Assembly (NCBI GenBank): GCA_031296305.1
Contig: JARLFZ010000021.1
Location: 1-45,437 of the forward strand
Length of the DNA stretch: 45,437 bases
Reading direction: 5' to 3'
From: Occallatibacter sp.
GTDB taxonomy: Bacteria > Acidobacteriota > Terriglobia > Terriglobales > Acidobacteriaceae
In this document: positions 15,471 to 26,654 of the stretch, piece by piece
How the letters are laid out: each line of letters opens with the position of its first letter
Numbering within the stretch: the first letter of the stretch is position 1
Notes under the pieces: model-generated
Database searches by the model: none
Told to the model about the DNA's origin: nothing
The model's input: the letters and a program-made list of their open reading frames with translations, nothing else
Program-made: the position numbers and the translations under genes

Positions 15471-16241
15471 ATGACCAGCCAGCGATTTGGATTTGTGATG
15501 ACCGCCGCGGCGCTTGTGGCGCTTGGAGTGTCAGGGTGCGCCAGCAAGAATTACGTGCGCACGCAGACGGGACCGCTGATCAATCATTCCGATCAACTGG
15601 ACCAGAAGTCGGCGGAGAACAACCGGGCGATTCACGATGTGAATGACCGCGCGCAGGCGGGCATCACCAAGGCGCAAAGCTCAGCCGACTCGGCGAACGC
15701 GAACGCAGAGAATGCAAGCCAGCAGGCAAATACGGCCGACACCGCAGCCAACGACGTGGCCCATCGCGCCGACACCCTGGACAGCGTGGTGAAAGGGCTC
15801 GACAACTACAGGGAAGTGACGAAGACCTCCGTGACCTTCGGATTCGACAAGGCCAATCTCACCACCGACGACAAGGCGCAGTTGGATACTTTCGCCGGCC
15901 AGTTAGGCTCCGCGAAGAGCTACATTCTTGAAGTGACTGGCGGGACCGATTCGGTGGGTCCGGCGCAGTACAACTACGAACTGAGCCAGCGTCGCGCCGA
16001 TGCGGTAGTGCAGTATCTGGCGGCGAAGTACAACATCCAGCCCCACCGGTTTTATCTGATCGGTATCGGCAAGGATCAGTACGTCGCGGACAACAAGACG
16101 GCGGAAGGCCGCAAGGAAAATCGTCGCGTGCAGGTTCGCCTGCTCTCGAACATGAACGGCGACAACGCCCCCAGCAACCAGCCCGCAGTGACCGGCCAGG
16201 CCACGCCCCCCAGCAAGGCGCCAACCACGGTTGACGAGTAG
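15471..16241 (+). CDS. OmpA-family lipoprotein with coiled-coil spacer
   Basis: 256 residues. Lipoprotein signal peptide ending in a lipobox (LGVSGC, Cys near residue 23). Residues about 40-110 are Ala/Asn/Asp/Gln-rich with heptad character, like the helical stalk of Lpp or Pal-type spacers. The C-terminal OmpA domain (TSVTFGFDKANLTTDDKAQLDTFA, then VTGGTDSVGPAQYNYELSQRRADAVVQYL and ENRRVQVRLL) binds peptidoglycan diaminopimelate. It ends with a Pro/Thr-rich tail. The likely role is anchoring the outer membrane to the wall. RBS GAAGGTGAAG. Monocistronic, with its own terminator. Confidence 0.9.
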   Translation: MTSQRFGFVMTAAALVALGVSGCASKNYVRTQTGPLINHSDQLDQKSAENNRAIHDVNDRAQAGITKAQSSADSANANAENASQQANTADTAANDVAHRADTLDSVVKGLDNYREVTKTSVTFGFDKANLTTDDKAQLDTFAGQLGSAKSYILEVTGGTDSVGPAQYNYELSQRRADAVVQYLAAKYNIQPHRFYLIGIGKDQYVADNKTAEGRKENRRVQVRLLSNMNGDNAPSNQPAVTGQATPPSKAPTTVDE

Positions 16242-16290
16242 CGCGAAGCTTCCCCATGGTGCAATTGAAGTAATTGATCATCCCCGAGAA

Positions 16291-16320
16291 AAAGGGCAGG
16301 CTCATACGGGCCTGCCCTTT
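16291..16320 (+). terminator. Terminator of the OmpA-like gene
   Basis: Perfect 11-bp stem AAAGGGCAGGC/GCCTGCCCTTT with an 8-nt loop. The A-tract before and the T-tract within the stem make it usable in both directions. Confidence 0.85.
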
Positions 16321-16365
16321 GCGTATTTGCAGCCAGCCCGCATTTGTCGAACGCGCCGAAAACTT

Positions 16366-16417
16366 GTAGCGCCGGTCTCCAGGCCGGCTGTCGCGGGGGT
16401 CTCCCGACCCCCGCCGG
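16366..16417. repeat. Two-hairpin dispersed repeat, copy 5
   Basis: Hairpin 1 has arms GCCGG and CCGGC; hairpin 2 is GCGGGGGTC-TCCC-GACCCCCGC. It lies between the convergent OmpA-like gene and pyrE. Confidence 0.9.
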
Positions 16418-16480
16418 AGAGCGGCGATTGAAAATGCACCAACTCGTCCGTCAAAGGAATATCTGTGAGAAAATCCCGGC

Positions 16481-17095
16481 TTAGGATTTCTCAGCCGCCA
16501 GTTGCTTCACATGCTCGGCGCGGACGTCATTGGCAGTAAACAGCCGCAAGAACGGAGCCCCGTGCGCAGCAGCTTCGACGGCGGGGCGCCCGTTGGCCTC
16601 CTCCCGCTCCACTATGCAGACCACGGCGGCGACAATCATGCCCGCCTCCTGCGCGGCCTCAATCGCAGCGATGGTAGAGGCGCCCGTGGTGCAGACGTCG
16701 TCGACGATTACGACACGCGCGCCGGGACGATAGAAGCCCTCGATGCGGCGCCCCGTCCCGTGAGCCTTTTCAGTTTTGCGCACGAGGAATCCGTGCAGCA
16801 GCGGCGCGTCAGGCCGCAAAGTCGCGCGCCAGGCGCTCGCCGTGGCCACGTTGGAGACGATAGGATCGGCCCCCATGGTGATTCCACCCACAGCCTCCGC
16901 GTCAATCGTGTTGGCTTCAAGCAGCTCGAGAATGGCGTGCCCGGTAAGGCGTCCGCCCTCGGCGTGCAGCGTGGTGGTGCGGCAATCGATGTAGTAGTCG
17001 CTTGTCGCCCCGGAAGAAAGTTTGAACTCGCCGAGCTTAAAGCTGGTGCGGGCGAGGAGGGCGAGAAGTTGTTGAGCGTAGCTTTGCGAGGTCAT
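16481..17095 (-). CDS. pyrE: Orotate phosphoribosyltransferase
   Basis: Fifth enzyme of pyrimidine synthesis, joining orotate and PRPP to give OMP. 204 residues from ATG 17095 (ATG 17104 is also possible). Features: FKLGEFKLSSGATSDYYIDCR at the N-terminus (substrate and PRPP contact), VGGITMGADPIV, LVRKTEKAHGTGRRIEG (the flexible catalytic loop with Lys and His), and the PRPP-binding motif VVIVDDVCTTGAS. Monocistronic on the minus strand; no other pyr genes are visible. Confidence 0.95.
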   Translation of the reverse strand: MTSQSYAQQLLALLARTSFKLGEFKLSSGATSDYYIDCRTTTLHAEGGRLTGHAILELLEANTIDAEAVGGITMGADPIVSNVATASAWRATLRPDAPLLHGFLVRKTEKAHGTGRRIEGFYRPGARVVIVDDVCTTGASTIAAIEAAQEAGMIVAAVVCIVEREEANGRPAVEAAAHGAPFLRLFTANDVRAEHVKQLAAEKS

Positions 17096-17193
17096 CGAGA
17101 CCATTCTAGCCGGAAGCTCGTAGCTTGTGATGCGAAGGAGCTACGGGCTACCGGCTGCTTATTACGTCTTGTCAAAGTGGCGGAAGCCGCCAG

Positions 17194-17661
17194 TCAATGG
17201 ACAATTACGAACTCATGCCCGCCCGTGCAGTCGGGGTAAACAGGTGAGACGTCAATTAACACTGACTGGTTGCGCTGGAGGCGATGGACAATTTGGATGG
17301 TGTAGGTATCGCCGCCCCACAGCGTGTCGATGTCGAGAAAATAATGACCATCCGGCGCATTGCTGAGGTCGAATTCACCGTTCTTTCCGGTCTTTGTTCG
17401 CGCAATTATTCTGAGTTTGCCCTTGTCCTCAACTGGCCAACGGTATTCCCTGAGGGTGACAAGAAGTCCTTCCTGCGTCACTCGCTGCCGCATCAATCTG
17501 GATTCATGTCGCAGATCATGGTTGGCTACCCCAACAATAGTGCCGCGCAAATTCGAAACCTGGTAGAAATAGCCGATGGGAAAACTACAGGCGTAGCTTA
17601 AAGGAACGCTCACCGCGAGCACGAGAATAAAGAATGTTTGTTTCGGAACCAGTCGTTGCAT
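17194..17661 (-). CDS. Secreted hypothetical protein
   Basis: 155 residues, not recognised as a named family. The signal peptide (TFFILVLAVSVPLSYAC) may end at a weak lipobox. The mature part is beta-rich, and KTGKNGEFDLSNAPDGHYFLDIDT resembles the carboxypeptidase-regulatory-like fold, in which a loop of sequence G-x-F-x-L is followed by a G-x-Y strand. It has GAGGA close upstream of the ATG and sits between the CPBP protease gene and pyrE on the same strand. More AT-rich than its neighbours. Confidence 0.7.
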   Translation of the reverse strand: MQRLVPKQTFFILVLAVSVPLSYACSFPIGYFYQVSNLRGTIVGVANHDLRHESRLMRQRVTQEGLLVTLREYRWPVEDKGKLRIIARTKTGKNGEFDLSNAPDGHYFLDIDTLWGGDTYTIQIVHRLQRNQSVLIDVSPVYPDCTGGHEFVIVH

Positions 17662-17700
17662 TGGATTCCTCGACTATTAATCGATGGTACCTGGCGCCGC

Positions 17701-18812
17701 CTACATTTTGTCGAAGTGCCGAAACCCGCCCGTCACCGCCAGGGTCAAAGAAAAGATGTAGAAGTTGTAACTCGCGTGGACCAGTGTACTGGCGGCCAGC
17801 GACCTGAATTTGAGGCGCACCGCACAAAGAATCAGACTGACGGCGATCAGCAGAAGGAACGGCCCCAGCGCGTGGCCCTGCTGGTCGACGTGCAATCCAG
17901 CAAAGGGAACGCTGGTGAGCACGGAGCCGATGATCATGGCAGGAAGCGACCACTGTGGATGGCCGTTGGCGTCGAGGGGACGGGGAAGCGAGTGCTGCGT
18001 CTTTTCAACGATCCAGTCGCATGCCGTGCAAAGCGACGGCAGAAGAAAACCGCGGAAGAACATCTCCTCGAAGAAGGGCGCCATGGTGACGCCGAAAGCG
18101 AACATCAGCCACGCTGCTCCGGGAGAACTGATCATTTTTTCAATGGGCGAGTTGGCGGGGCCGGGCATCACAACCTGGTCGAGGATTGCCAGACCGAAGC
18201 AGCCCGCGGCCGTTGCGGCCAGCGGCTTGAATTTTGAAAGCGCCACCTTGCCGCGCCATTGCAATCCTGCGAAGAGGCTCTCATTCCACACCATGGGAAA
18301 AACGAAGAGGCTGAAACCGAAGGTGACGAGGTAGAGAATGACTTCGCTGACGAGGTTGAAGCCGAGGTCGGTGGCAGATTTTTGCGAAAGCCGGAAGCCG
18401 AAAAGATGAAAGTGTGAGACGAGAGCCAGGGCGATCATCAAAATGCTGAAGGCGACAGTAATCAGCAGCGATAAAAGCAGAAGATGGCCGAAATTGGGGA
18501 TGCGCACAAAGCGGCGCGCCGGCGGCTCTGAGTAGGAATAGAAGAGTGGCCGATCGAAACTTGAAGGCGAAGGGCCGACAGGCGGAGGGCTCGCAGCCGG
18601 AATGCTCGCAGCCGGAACGTAGGAGTAGACCGGTCCCGATTGCGCGGTTCCGGCTGGATCCGCGCCGAGATTCGTGTCGAGATTTGTTTGAGGAGACGTA
18701 TACGCAGTGGTTTGCTCCGGCGCGGCGTCGAGCGCCGGCATTACGCCGGAACCTGCGGATTCGTCACCGGGCAAAATCACCGGCTCGCGTGCGTCGTCTT
18801 CGTGAGGGTCGG

Positions 18813-18816
<4 letters not shown>
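17701..18816 (-). CDS. CPBP-family intramembrane metalloprotease
   Basis: 371 residues. The first roughly 105 residues are Pro/Ala/Thr-rich and probably disordered in the cytoplasm. Then come about eight membrane segments containing the CPBP (CAAX/bacteriocin-processing) motifs: the glutamate pair and Arg in [17 protein letters not shown], and a conserved His in FAGLHVDQQ. The family includes prenyl-protein and bacteriocin-immunity proteases; the substrate here is unknown. Its ATG overlaps the uvrA stop by four bases, so it is translationally coupled to uvrA, an unusual partner. Confidence 0.88.
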
Positions 18817-21968
<3,152 letters not shown>

Positions 21969-22201
21969 TGAGCTGGGCGTTGACGGCAGGTCCGTTTTGA
22001 GACGCGAATTACCAATGGCACTAGGGGTATTCTATTTGGCAACAGAAATGAGGGTCAACGCGGTCAGTAATCTGCGACAATCGCATTGACGCCTGTCAGG
22101 CTTGCCGGCACCCTAAGTCGACCGGAATTTGACGACAGGCGGCGGGACGCGCACGTTGCGGCCGTAGCGCACACCACGGAGAAGCGGTAGCAATGGCAAA
22201 T

Positions 22202-22360
22202 TTGCTGGATTTGGCGATGTTGATTCTGGCGTCCCTGGGCGCATTGGCGTTTGGCATTCTCACCGCTTATGCGATTCTGCGCGTGGGTTTTGCGTTGATG
22301 CGAGTACCGCGCCGGCCAGCCCTTGTGAAAACCCAGCCCCAGGCGCCGCGGATCGCGTAA
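22202..22360 (+). CDS. Possible small single-pass membrane protein
   Basis: From TTG 22202 the frame gives 52 residues: a strongly hydrophobic helix (ILASLGALAFGILTAYAILRVGFAL), then a basic tail (MRVPRRPALVKTQPQAPRIA). The hydrophobic-then-basic design is typical of small inner-membrane proteins. No good ribosome binding site precedes TTG 22202 or ATG 22217. An ATG at 22192 with GGAG upstream is in another frame and would join this one if one T of the TTTT run at 22200-22203 were absent. Possible frameshift, or not a gene. Confidence 0.4.
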   Translation: MLDLAMLILASLGALAFGILTAYAILRVGFALMRVPRRPALVKTQPQAPRIA

Positions 22361-22403
22361 AACAGCTTTCAGCTTTTCACTGCGAGCCGGCGGCCCCATC
22401 CCT

Positions 22404-23306
22404 CTATTGCGGATTCTCTGGATTGTTCTGCTGCTCCTCCTGCTGTTGCCGCATCTGTTGCATCTGCTGCTCTCGGCGCTGCTCCATTAGCTGCTGCTGC
22501 TGCATCATTACCTGCGGAGAGCGGGCCGGCACGGGCGGTGGCGGGATACTTCCCGGTATCTGAGGCTGCGGTCCGGTCGGCTGCGCTTCCGGTGCCGTCA
22601 TCTGCTCGTCGTCAGCTTCTGTAGTGCTTGGGGCGGAGGGCTGTGCAGCGCCGGTGGGGCGGCCGCTTAGTACGATCCTTCGCGGCGTTCCCTGGCCCAG
22701 ATCGCCCACCAGGAGAATGTTGTAGCCGGAGCCCTCCAGAAGCTCGCCGAGCACATCGCGGACTGGCCCGGGACCGTAGGTTCCAAAAACCCGCTCGTCC
22801 GCGCCCATGCCTTCCACCTTCGCGCCGGTCTTCAGCGAAATGTCCCTCAGAATCTGGTCCAGGCTGGAGTTGGAGGCTTGGATGAACAGCCCGTGGCTGT
22901 CCCAGACAACCGACGCCTCAGAAGGTCTCTTGTTGGCGGGCCAGTTGGGAATGCAAGGCGTCGCGGGCGAGGGGACCGGGGCCGATCCCGCTGCAGGACA
23001 AGGGACCGGAGCCGATTGCGCGATAGATGCAGGGGCCGGCGCTGATTGGGCCGCGGGCTTATGAGCTGAGGGCTTCTTGCGTGGATGCACCGCCGGATGC
23101 GCGGGTGCCGGAGCCGCGGGAGCAGGCGATTGCGCGGCCAGCGCCAACCCAGAGACAAATAGCGCCGCGAAAAATCCCGATGCGGCGAGAAGTGCAGGCA
23201 GAGGTCGCGTGGCGGCGCATGGCCGGCGACGCACCAGGGCGCGGAACCCGCTTCGCGTTTTAGCGCGGTCAGGGGATTCCGGCTGCTGCGGTTCGAAGCT
23301 TCGCAT
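22404..23306 (-). CDS. Exported STN/secretin-N-like protein with Gln-rich tail
   Basis: 300 residues. A basic N-terminus and signal or anchor segment (LLAASGFFAALFVSGLALAA) is followed by a Pro/Ala-rich linker to about residue 120. The one folded domain, about 130-210 (VVWDSHGLFIQASNSSLDQILRDISLKTGAKVEG ... GPVRDVLGELLEGSGYNILLVGD), has the pattern of the STN domain found in secretins and TonB-dependent receptors. The C-terminus is Met/Gln/Arg-rich (QQQQLMEQRREQQMQQMRQQ). It might assist a secretion or pilus system, but none is visible nearby. AAGGAG precedes the ATG. Confidence 0.75.
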   Translation of the reverse strand: MRSFEPQQPESPDRAKTRSGFRALVRRRPCAATRPLPALLAASGFFAALFVSGLALAAQSPAPAAPAPAHPAVHPRKKPSAHKPAAQSAPAPASIAQSAPVPCPAAGSAPVPSPATPCIPNWPANKRPSEASVVWDSHGLFIQASNSSLDQILRDISLKTGAKVEGMGADERVFGTYGPGPVRDVLGELLEGSGYNILLVGDLGQGTPRRIVLSGRPTGAAQPSAPSTTEADDEQMTAPEAQPTGPQPQIPGSIPPPPVPARSPQVMMQQQQLMEQRREQQMQQMRQQQEEQQNNPENPQ

Positions 23307-23437
23307 CGGAATCGGCTCCTTGCGGCAGAACGCGGCACACGCTCGCCGCGATCCATAGCCGCTTACTGTACTAGACTAGCAGTGGCCGGGCGACGCTCAT
23401 AGGGCCGTCGAAAAAAGAGATTTTCCCGTCAAAAAGG

Positions 23438-24445
23438 ATGAAGGTGGCGATGCGCTTGAGCTGTGTGAATGCGGCTTGGATAGTTTTGATGGCGTCAGCG
23501 GTTCTGTCCGCGCCATGGACGAGCTGGGCGGCGAGTTGCACCCCCGAGCCCCAGCTCGGATCGCTCGACCGCGATGCGCTGTCCGCGATCGTCACCAAAG
23601 TGGCAAACGCCGTGACGGCGCAGGATGAGTCCACCCTGCAAGCCGTGCTGTTGCCGCAGGAAGCGTCGCAGTGGGACGGAATCCGTGCGACGGTTGAACA
23701 GGCGGCGCCGCTGCTCAAGGGCGGCCATTTCCAGTTGCGTAATCTCTATCTCCTCGACGCGAGCGAGCAGACTGCGCCCCAGGACACGCAGTTCTTCTGC
23801 TCCAACGCCGCAGGCTCGTTGACCGTGACCGTCAATATGAACGATCTGCCGCCCGGTCGTTACGCCGTGGTGCTGGCCGATGCTGCCGGAGCGCCGTCGG
23901 CAGGGCAGATCGGGATCATTCTGGCATGGGACGGCGCGGCGGTCGCATGGAAACTCGCTGGGTTGACGATTCGTCCCGGCGTCTTCGATGGGCACGACGG
24001 GGTCTGGTACTGGGTGCGCGGGCGCGCGCTGGCCAAGGCCGACCCGTGGAGCGCCTGGTACAGCTACGATGCGGCCCGCTACCTGCTGCTGCCGGTAGAT
24101 TTTCTCTCCTCGCCGAATCTGGAAAAACTGCGTCAGGAGCAGGCGCTCATCATGCCCTCGCCGCAAAGCGCGTTTCCGTTGTCGCTGCCAGATGGCGATC
24201 GCACCTGGAAGATCGAGGCAGTGGGATTCGATCCTACATTGCGCGAGGCGGATCTGGGCGTGGTCTATCAATCCACCGGCGTCACCGATCCAGCCGCGCT
24301 GCGCACAGAAGCAACGGCGGTGCTGAGCGCGTTTCTGAAAACGCAGCCGGGAATCCGCGCGAATTTTCACGGCCTCTGGGCCTACGCGGAGAAGGATGGC
24401 AAGCGTTCGCCTGTAATGGAGCTGCCGATGAAGGAGATTCCGTAG
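23438..24445 (+). CDS. Secreted hypothetical protein
   Basis: 335 residues. Signal peptide (NAAWIVLMASAVLSAPWTSWAASC) followed by a globular, mostly beta-rich region; no named family recognised. Conserved-looking stretches are GGHFQLRNLYLLDAS, PPGRYAVVLADAAG, IGIILAWDGAAVAWKLAGL and DGHDGVWYWVRGRALAKADPWSAWYSYDAARYLLLPVDFLSSPNL. Sequence character suggests a conserved extracytoplasmic protein. It is divergent from the STN-like gene with a 131-bp shared promoter region. Its TAG stop is the first base triplet of the inverted-repeat element at 24443-24576. Confidence 0.78.
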   Translation: MKVAMRLSCVNAAWIVLMASAVLSAPWTSWAASCTPEPQLGSLDRDALSAIVTKVANAVTAQDESTLQAVLLPQEASQWDGIRATVEQAAPLLKGGHFQLRNLYLLDASEQTAPQDTQFFCSNAAGSLTVTVNMNDLPPGRYAVVLADAAGAPSAGQIGIILAWDGAAVAWKLAGLTIRPGVFDGHDGVWYWVRGRALAKADPWSAWYSYDAARYLLLPVDFLSSPNLEKLRQEQALIMPSPQSAFPLSLPDGDRTWKIEAVGFDPTLREADLGVVYQSTGVTDPAALRTEATAVLSAFLKTQPGIRANFHGLWAYAEKDGKRSPVMELPMKEIP

Positions 24446-24576
24446 AGCTGGTTGCATAAATGGTCTCGTGAAAGGGCACGACTTTAGTCGTGCCGTAAAA
24501 GCCGCATAAACATTGGGGCTTTAGCCCCTGAGGGAAGCTTCCTCATCGCCTCGGACTATTTATGCAACCAGTTCTA
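24443..24576. repeat. IR-flanked hairpin element, copy 1 (MITE-like)
   Basis: Outer arms TAGAGCTGGTTGCATAAAT (24443-24461) and ATTTATGCAACCAGTTCTA (24558-24576) pair over 19 bases with one G-T. Inside are two hairpins, GGCACGACTTTAGTCGTGCC (24475-24494) and GGGGCTTTAGCCCC (24515-24528). The left arm contains the stop codon of the upstream gene; the right arm ends 23 bp before the ltaE start. A second copy is at 37434-37552. Confidence 0.85.
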
Positions 24577-24599
24577 GTAGGCAGGAAAGGCGAAAGACA

Positions 24600-25658
24600 T
24601 TGTCCGCAATCATTGATCTACGTTCCGACACAGTAACCCGCCCCACGCCGGAAATGCGCGCTGCCATGGCCGCCGCTGAAGTGGGCGACGACGTCTACGG
24701 CGAAGACCCGACCGTCAATCACCTCGAGCGTCGCGCGGCAGAAATCTTCGGCCGCGAGGCCGCGCTGTTTGTTCCCACCGGCACCATGGGCAACCAGATT
24801 GCGATCCGCTTACTGACGCAGCCCGGCCAGGAAGTGATTGCCGAATCGCGCGCCCACATTCTCGACTTCGAGATGGCGACGACAGCGGTCTTTTCCGGCT
24901 GCCTCATCCGCGCCGTGCCCGCCGAGGGCGGCATCCTCACCTGGAAACACATCGAGTCCGCCATCACTCCCGTAGGGCCCTTCCGCGCGCCCACCGGCCT
25001 CATCGAAATCGAGAACACCGCCAACCTCGCCGGCGGACGGGTCACGCCGCTCGCAGTATTGGATGAAATCGTCCAAAACGCAAAACAACGCAAGTTGCCG
25101 CTGCACCTCGACGGAGCCCGCATCTTCAACGCCGCCGTGGCGCTCAGCGTCGACGTACAAACACTGACGCGCGGCTTCGACACAGTGATGTTCTGCCTGT
25201 CGAAGGGCCTCGGTGCGCCGGTAGGTTCCATGCTGGTCGGTTCGGCAGAACGCATGGCGCGGGCGCGCATATTGCGCAAGTGCCTGGGAGGCGGCATGAG
25301 GCAAGTGGGAGTTCTTGCCGCGGCCGGGCTCATCGCGCTCGAAGACGGCCCAAAGCATCTCCGCGAGGATCACGCCAACGCGCGCCTCCTGGCCGAAGCG
25401 CTATCGCACATCGAGGGCGTCGCGATCGACCTCACGTCAGTAGAAACCAACATCGTCGTCTTCCGATTGGCAGCGGGGAAGGGCGCCGCCGATCTTGCAG
25501 CGCGGCTCAAGGCCCGCGGCGTACTCGCCGGAGCCTTCGGGCCGGATGCCGTCCGCCTCGTGACGCATCGCGACGTGACCCGCAACGACTGCATCGACGC
25601 CGCCGAGGCACTGACCGAAGAAATTCAGGCCGTAACGAATGTGGAAGGCCGTGCTTGA
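24600..25658 (+). CDS. ltaE: Low-specificity L-threonine aldolase
   Basis: PLP enzyme cleaving L-threonine or allo-threonine to glycine and acetaldehyde. 352 residues, normal. IDLRSDTVTRPTPEMRAAM is the characteristic N-terminus, GDDVYGEDPTVNHLE and FVPTGTMGNQIA follow, the PLP lysine is K202 in FCLSKGLGAPVGSML, and HLDGARIFNAAVAL holds the PLP-binding Asp. The start is TTG 24600 with AGGAAAGG about nine bases upstream; no in-frame ATG is near. It lies directly downstream of the IR-flanked element. A relic of a related gene end is at 26522. Confidence 0.94.
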   Translation: MSAIIDLRSDTVTRPTPEMRAAMAAAEVGDDVYGEDPTVNHLERRAAEIFGREAALFVPTGTMGNQIAIRLLTQPGQEVIAESRAHILDFEMATTAVFSGCLIRAVPAEGGILTWKHIESAITPVGPFRAPTGLIEIENTANLAGGRVTPLAVLDEIVQNAKQRKLPLHLDGARIFNAAVALSVDVQTLTRGFDTVMFCLSKGLGAPVGSMLVGSAERMARARILRKCLGGGMRQVGVLAAAGLIALEDGPKHLREDHANARLLAEALSHIEGVAIDLTSVETNIVVFRLAAGKGAADLAARLKARGVLAGAFGPDAVRLVTHRDVTRNDCIDAAEALTEEIQAVTNVEGRA

Positions 25659-25779
25659 TCGAGGCTTTCCAAGAACGAATTCGGTTTTGATTCCATCACG
25701 GCATCACCTGCCGTGAAGCCGATCCTGACATGCCTTCACCAGTGCCGCGTATGCGCTCGAACTCTTGCCGGCGATCTCC

Positions 25780-26328
25780 CTAAGGCACGACGTCCATTTC
25801 CCCTTTTACATGCTCTCTTTCGTAATATGTAGTCGTTCCGCCCCCTGAGATGGTGCACTTCTTACCATGGAACGACAGGGTTGCCTGGCGGACGACTTTC
25901 CCGCCTTTTTTAGCAGTCTGCTGCAACTCGTGTTCGTTCACCTGCGTATAGGACCAGGTGTCTGCGTCCGGGTCGCCCTGCACGGGGTAGTCGCTGCCAT
26001 CGAATTTGCCTTTCCAGGAGTAATGCACGTCTTGCGTCGTCTGGCCGCCGACGAGGATCTGACTTACCGTCGCGTAGACGTCGCCCTTCGAACTCAGCAA
26101 GAAGACGAATGCAACTTCAACCGGTGTGTTGGCCGTTTTCAGTGTGAGTTGAGGGGAACCGCCGGGTCCGACTGTGATACCTGTTCCGACGATGGCGGAT
26201 TCAGTCTTCGTCATTACCCAGATGCCAACATAGCCGGGCAGGCTATCCTTCGCGAGGCACGTCGCCCCGCTGCCCAACAACGTCACCGCTAAGAACGCTG
26301 CGAGAATTGGTGCTTTCATAACTTTCAT
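25780..26328 (-). CDS. Secreted hypothetical protein
   Basis: 182 residues with a clear signal peptide (PILAAFLAVTLLGSGATCLA). The mature part begins with a Trp-containing segment (LPGYVGIWVMTKTESAIV) and contains HYSWKGKFDGSDYPVQGDPDADTWSYTQVNEHELQQTAKKGGKVVRQATLSF. That is the pattern of a small beta-barrel or lipocalin-like family with a D-G-x-D/S-YP-x-x-G-x-P/D motif seen in soil bacteria; I cannot name it. GGAGAGG precedes the ATG. It sits between ltaE and the ltaE relic, in the opposite orientation. Confidence 0.75.
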   Translation of the reverse strand: MKVMKAPILAAFLAVTLLGSGATCLAKDSLPGYVGIWVMTKTESAIVGTGITVGPGGSPQLTLKTANTPVEVAFVFLLSSKGDVYATVSQILVGGQTTQDVHYSWKGKFDGSDYPVQGDPDADTWSYTQVNEHELQQTAKKGGKVVRQATLSFHGKKCTISGGGTTTYYEREHVKGEMDVVP

Positions 26329-26654
26329 TGAACCTCTCCGTACGAAGCTCCTCCGTGTAGTTCATTGATGTCCCGGGAGATTGCAATCAGCCTAACATAA
26401 GAAGACCGGCCGGCTTGAGGCAAACCGGCTGCTTCGAACGTGTCCAGGTGAACTCAAGCTCTCAGCAAAGTGCGCGAAAAGGATGGGGCATGGATGGTGT
26501 CTCTCGCGCAGACTTCAAACTTGCGACGTGACCCGCAAAGACTGCCTCGCCGCCGCTGAAGCCCTGACGGAAGAGATTGAAGCCGCCGTGACGGCAGCGT
26601 GAGCCAGGCTGGTAAGATGGCTTGAAGAATCGATTTACTTAGGGGTGATCTGCC
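26329..26654. other. Intergenic region containing a gene relic
   Basis: 326 bp between divergent genes. The left part is the promoter region of the secreted hypothetical protein and a weak GCCGG/CCGGC hairpin near 26410. The right part holds the threonine aldolase relic at 26522-26602, then the start region of the SGNH hydrolase. Confidence 0.6.
26522..26602 (+). pseudogene. Relic of a threonine aldolase 3' end
   Basis: Twenty-six codons plus stop reading CDVTRKDCLAAAEALTEEIEAAV, closely matching the intact C-terminus at about 25570-25658 (RDVTRNDCIDAAEALTEEIQAV). The DNA also aligns well over this stretch, with many third-position changes. No start and no upstream homology is seen, so it is a fragment left from a second ltaE copy or a partial duplication. 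Confidence 0.75.
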
